Positions 60,264 to 64,000 of a DNA stretch of 64,000 nucleotides are shown piece by piece. The stretch's first letter is position 1. Each line of letters starts with the position of its first letter. This DNA comes from Tetrapyrgos nigripes (Eukaryota > Basidiomycota > Agaricomycetes > Agaricales > Campanellaceae), in contig JAACJM010000012.1 in assembly GCA_013368315.1 (NCBI GenBank), positions 1-64,000 of the forward strand, read 5' to 3'. The notes beneath the pieces were generated by a model, which saw only the letters and a program-made list of their open reading frames with translations, made no database searches and was not told the DNA's origin. The position numbers were made by a program, and so were the translations under genes.

Positions 60264-60356
60264 CTTCTGTACATGGTAGTTCCAATGTTACACGTATTTT
60301 CTTGACTTCCCACGCAACTTTTCTACCAACTACCACCACTCTCTCTCTAACTTCCA

Positions 60357-62114
60357 ATGGCCGCTGCTGCAAAGTCCAAGCCTGCTAACGGCTCTGCAGC
60401 AAAGCCCTCATCCACTAGCGGTACTTCCACTCCTGTCTCTGTCGCCGACAAGAGGGACACGTCGGACGCAACAACCTCATCTGCAGGAAGACCTGACAAG
60501 AAAGTTTATGATGCTGAGCAGGACAGGATCAAGGGCGAAATAGATGCTCTCCAGGTCAAGTTGGTTAGTTACATCCTGTCTTTCTCTTAGCCACGTATTC
60601 ATCCATCGTTGCAGTCCGCAGTCAGAGACAAGATCTCTCTTGCTACTAAATCTGGCTCTGGCAACGAACGAAGAACCACTCTCAAGTCGGAACTCGATGG
60701 CATCCGGGACAAACAATCCGCCAACAAGGCTTCTCGCTCCAAGATTCTTGAACAGGTCAAGGTTTATCAGGAAAACATTAGCAAAAAGGTATGTCCCGCT
60801 CGCCATTCACACGTCGTTCAGCTGCCCCAACTTTCCTCCCAGATCAAGGATTTGGAGGCCGCAAAGTCCAAAACTTCGTTCAGGAGTGTTGCTGAGGTTG
60901 ATGCTCATGTTAGGTTCGTCTACTACACCCTGCCCCTCTTCAAATAACCTAACCCTTCTCATAGAAACTTGGAGAAGCAGATCGAGTCTGGCAACATGAA
61001 GCTCGCCGAGGAAAAACGAGCACTGGCCGAAATCAGCACATGCAAGCGTAACCGCCGCGTCGTCGAGAGCTTCCAAGCAGACCAGGACGCGATTGAAACT
61101 GACCGCCGTGCCGTTGACGAGCTCAAGAAACAGCTAGATGACCCCGAGCTAAAGGCCGTTTCGGAACGTTTCGACAAGATCAAGTCTGAGCTCAACGACT
61201 TGAAGAAGGAGGAGGATGAAGCTTATGCCAACCGTTCAAAACTTTTCGAGGAGCGCGACAACTTGCAGGGTCAGATTAATGCTCTCTACAACGAGAAGCG
61301 TGAATCGGCTCAAAAGTATCGCGAGGCCAACGATAGGTACTGGACCAAGGTTAACGAGGACCGGGCGCGTCGGGCAGAACGAGCACGCGCGCAGAGGGCT
61401 GCCGAGGAGGCGCAGAAGAAGCACGAGATTGCGCAGCGATTGAGGGATGAAGCAGAGATTCCTGCCTATCAAGCTCAGATCGAGGATTGCCAAACCCTCA
61501 TTGACGCACTCTCAGGCAAGACTACTGGCGATTTGACCTTCAAGAGCGCAGGCCTGATGGAAAAGGTCGACATCGCTGGTGTTGCTAAACTAGATATCAG
61601 AAAGATTGAAGCACCTTCTGATGACGGTTTGGTCGCTCGCAAGAAGAAGGGTGATGATGAAGAGTCCTACTTTGTTGGCGGAAAAGGAAAAGGCAAGGGC
61701 AACAAAAAGTCCTCCGCCAAGGCCAACGGTAGTTCCAACTCGGATCTCAACATCCCTTTCTCTACACTCTCTGCCCTCCTCTCACTCTCCATTCCTCCAC
61801 CTACATCATCTGCCGACGTTCCTAGAGTGATCGAGAACCTGAAAACGAAGAAGGCCTGGTTCGAGGGAAACCAGGCCCGTACCACCGCCGAAAACATCGC
61901 CAAGGCTGAGGCTGAAATCAAGCGTCTTACTGGCGAGGCGAAGGAAGTAGAACCACCAGAGACAACTGATCCCACCCCGCCAAATGGTGGCGGTGAACGA
62001 CCCGGTGAACCCGCACCCACTCCCAAAGTGGCAGACGCTCCTGCGATTGCCGTCCCGAGCGAGGAGGTTGTAGAAAAATTGGAGAGTGTAGCGGAAAGCG
62101 AGGCGTCTTCGTAG
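60357..62114 (+). CDS. BFR1: Bfr1-like mRNP-associated coiled-coil protein
   Basis: Bfr1 is a coiled-coil protein that binds mRNPs at the endoplasmic reticulum and was isolated as a brefeldin A resistance gene in yeast. A basic Ser/Thr-rich N-terminus precedes a very long coiled coil: LQVKLSAVRDKISLATKSGS, LKSELDGIRDKQSANKASRS and AKSKTSFRSVAEVDAHVRNL, typical of the Bfr1 family. The middle is rich in Lys/Glu/Arg (ARRAERARAQRAAEEAQKKH). The C-terminal third is disordered. The length is about 520 residues. The short introns at 60564, 60788 and 60915 join in phase. The start lies 93 bp after the NHP2 stop, so the two genes are tightly packed in tandem. Confidence 0.88.
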
Positions 62115-62607
62115 GACGTAGCATATACATACTTTGAGTTACATCGGTTGGATCTTTTTTCCTCGCATGAAAAGACATCGCACAAGTAAACTTGGAAGGG
62201 ATTTTACTCTTGCTGTTGTCATCCTACATACATAGTTTATACAACAATGTTATTTCCCTACTCACTGGCGTTTTCATATTTATTGGCCATGGTGAAGTTT
62301 TGAGATTAAAGACGAGAACAATATGATATATAGATATCGATAACAGATCCTGTATTACATTAAGGAGTGTGGAACGAGGAGTAAAAACTGAGATCAAAGG
62401 AAGGGTAACAAAATACAAAGGGTAAGCATAAGGCTAGGTAAATATGAAACCGAAACGAAACATGGCGAGAATGGGTTGAAGAAAGAATCCAAGAAAAGGA
62501 AAGGTATGAAAGCAACACAGGATCACAACAGCCCAACCCAAGAGGTCCAATAAGAATAACACTTTGAACTAGTAACAAAAAATAGTCCTACTCGAGCAAC
62601 GCAGTAA
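62115..62607. other. Convergent intergenic region between BFR1 and the RFX gene
   Basis: The region is A/T-rich 3' flank of both genes. It carries short frames without support. I see no repeat, RNA gene or conserved element in it. Confidence 0.5.
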
Positions 62608-64000
62608 TTATTCTGATTTGACAGCCTCTGTTCCCGATGCCTCTGGGTCTGGTTCACTCCCAGGTGTCCCTGTCGGTTGTTGCATCCCCATGTCTGGATG
62701 GAACGCAGCATCGAAAGTATTGCCTGGGACTGAAAAGTCTGGGAATGAAAGATCCGAAGAGTGCACATTCTGGAGGGAGTTGTCTTGAGCCGTCGAAGTG
62801 TCCATATATGACATGGATCCGTAAGCATCAGAATTGAAAGTCGACGCGGCGGGATCTAATGAGCCCGATGAAAAAGTGTCGTTTTGAAGGGCTGCAAGCA
62901 TGCTTGACGTCGTAGGGGTATGAGCCATCATATGCTGGGGTCTGACGTCCATCGCGTTAAAGTTCTCTTGTCCCGCCATGGGTGATAGAGAGAAAAATTG
63001 TTGCTGCATCACCGGTTCCACCGATGCTGCTACAGAGTTAGTAGAAAGGGCCACACTTCGGAGCACATTGACTGCAATCCAATCACTAGACGAGAATTTA
63101 GAGAGGGAGTGCAAGAGAAAGGAGAGATGACTTACTCCAAGAACAGTTTTAGTATTTGGAATGCGCCAAAGGCAGGGTCGCTGCGAATGGTCTAGAATAT
63201 AATATAAGAACACGCTAAAACGCGAAAAAAGTGGATTGAACTCACCAAGTCTCTCATTACTTGACTTGTCACATAACCCCAACGAATGAGAACGCTCCGC
63301 GAACTCATAGTGCTCCTCTCTTCTCCTCCCGAATGAGAGCCTCCTCGACTGCTGCCCATCAGTCTCTCACAACATTTGTCTGCCCAACTCATGACTTCTC
63401 GAACTGGTTCTGAACTCTTGGTCAAATTATCCATCAAGGCCACAAACTCAACTTCCAACAACTGCACCAAGTCTTCATGACGGCAATTGCATACCAATGC
63501 GGACTGATTTCTGACAGACTCAAAGTCGACCTTTGTCCACGAGCGGCGCATCTCCGAAAGTTGCTTCTGATTTGTCAGTACCGTATTGAGAGCTTGGGTA
63601 ACCTGGTAGATGTCAAGGAATCGCACTGAATCAAAAGAATCTGATTAATTGCGGCTGACTCGGCATTCAATAAATAGCACTCACGGACGAGATGTCCAAA
63701 ACGAGCACCCAGCTCTACCTTGGGTTCAACAAAGGTGTTTCCGTAATCATTCAACGCCACCAACAAGATCTTTTCCATCTTGTTTGCAAACTGGCGGAGG
63801 TTTCCTAGCGAAGGTGAGGGAATGGGTGACAACATTTGCGACCTTAGGATTTCCAATATTTCCTGTGCAAATGATTAATGATAATGAGCGGGAGACAATC
63901 AAGGGGTGCGAACGTACATCATATACAATAGCATCCGCCTTGGCCATAAGGCCAGCAATGGCAGGAGCATGAACGACTTCTCTGTGGTGGCCAGTTAGGC
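62608..64000 (-). CDS. RFX-family transcription factor, C-terminal part (partial)
   Basis: The visible part begins at the right edge and ends with a stop at 62608. Ahead of the stop are Gln/Ser/Met-rich disordered sequence (MQQQFFSLSPMAGQENFNAM) and then, working upstream, RFX C-terminal homology: WGYVTSQVMRDLTIRSDPAF, GAFQILKLFLEDWIAVNVLR, and HREVVHAPAIAGLMAKADAI followed by ILEILRSQMLSPIPSPSLGN. These match the region downstream of the RFX DNA-binding domain. The winged-helix DNA-binding domain itself lies outside the window. In fungi RFX proteins (Crt1, Sak1 type) control DNA-damage and cell-cycle genes. Introns are short and in phase. The incomplete gene makes the exact subtype uncertain. 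Confidence 0.8.

Overview
The window is nuclear DNA of a filamentous basidiomycete, most likely an Agaricomycete. Genes are dense on both strands. They are cut by many 47-75 nt GT-AG introns with CTRAY-like branch sites, and several proteins (the vacuolar aspartic protease, a CipC-like protein, the NDR kinase) read like mushroom orthologues. I see no rRNA, tRNA, CRISPR array, intact transposon or virus-derived gene. The gene models were built by reading exon phase across splice sites and are not supported by transcripts.

Layout, left to right: a partial minus-strand gene at the edge; an orphan protein with seven hydrophobic segments (minus); TRA1, the SAGA/NuA4 scaffold, over 11.5 kb (plus); a BRD8-type bromodomain protein (minus, convergent with TRA1); a PEP4-type vacuolar protease (plus); a DCAF6/8-type WD40 protein (plus); a CTK1/CDK12-type CTD kinase (plus); COP9 signalosome subunit CSN4 (minus); a 1,749-residue protein of tandem aromatic repeats (plus, 26547-32333); a PUB-domain protein (minus); PEX2 (plus); a 1.3 kb gene-poor stretch; a patatin-type lipase of the Tgl3/4/5 group (minus); CipC (plus); an orphan single-pass membrane protein (plus); ORC4 (minus); MED20 (plus); a mitochondrial PDK/BCKDK-type kinase (plus); a disordered protein with PY and UIM-like motifs (plus); the NDR kinase CBK1/Orb6 (plus); the DEAD-box helicase SPB4 (plus); a PX-domain protein of the Ypr097w type (minus); NHP2 (plus); BFR1 (plus); and the C-terminal part of an RFX transcription factor (minus, running off the right edge).

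Most genes are housekeeping: chromatin and transcription (TRA1, BRD8-like, CTK1, MED20, RFX), replication (ORC4), ribosome biogenesis (SPB4, NHP2), protein turnover (CSN4, PEP4, DCAF), and lipid or organelle biology (PEX2, lipase, PX protein, mitochondrial kinase). Many neighbours are head-to-head pairs with 50-350 bp between start codons, so shared promoters are likely.

The most unusual locus is the aromatic-repeat gene. Eight consecutive phase-1 introns all split the same tyrosine codon of the repeat, so every repeat exon is symmetric and a multiple of three. One 232 bp exon-plus-intron unit and one 135 bp in-frame unit have been duplicated in tandem recently. Separately, single-base frameshifts interrupt TRA1, CTK1 and probably SPB4 and the PX gene, each explicable by one base gained or lost in a short homopolymer. 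This pattern suggests assembly error rather than four broken core genes.
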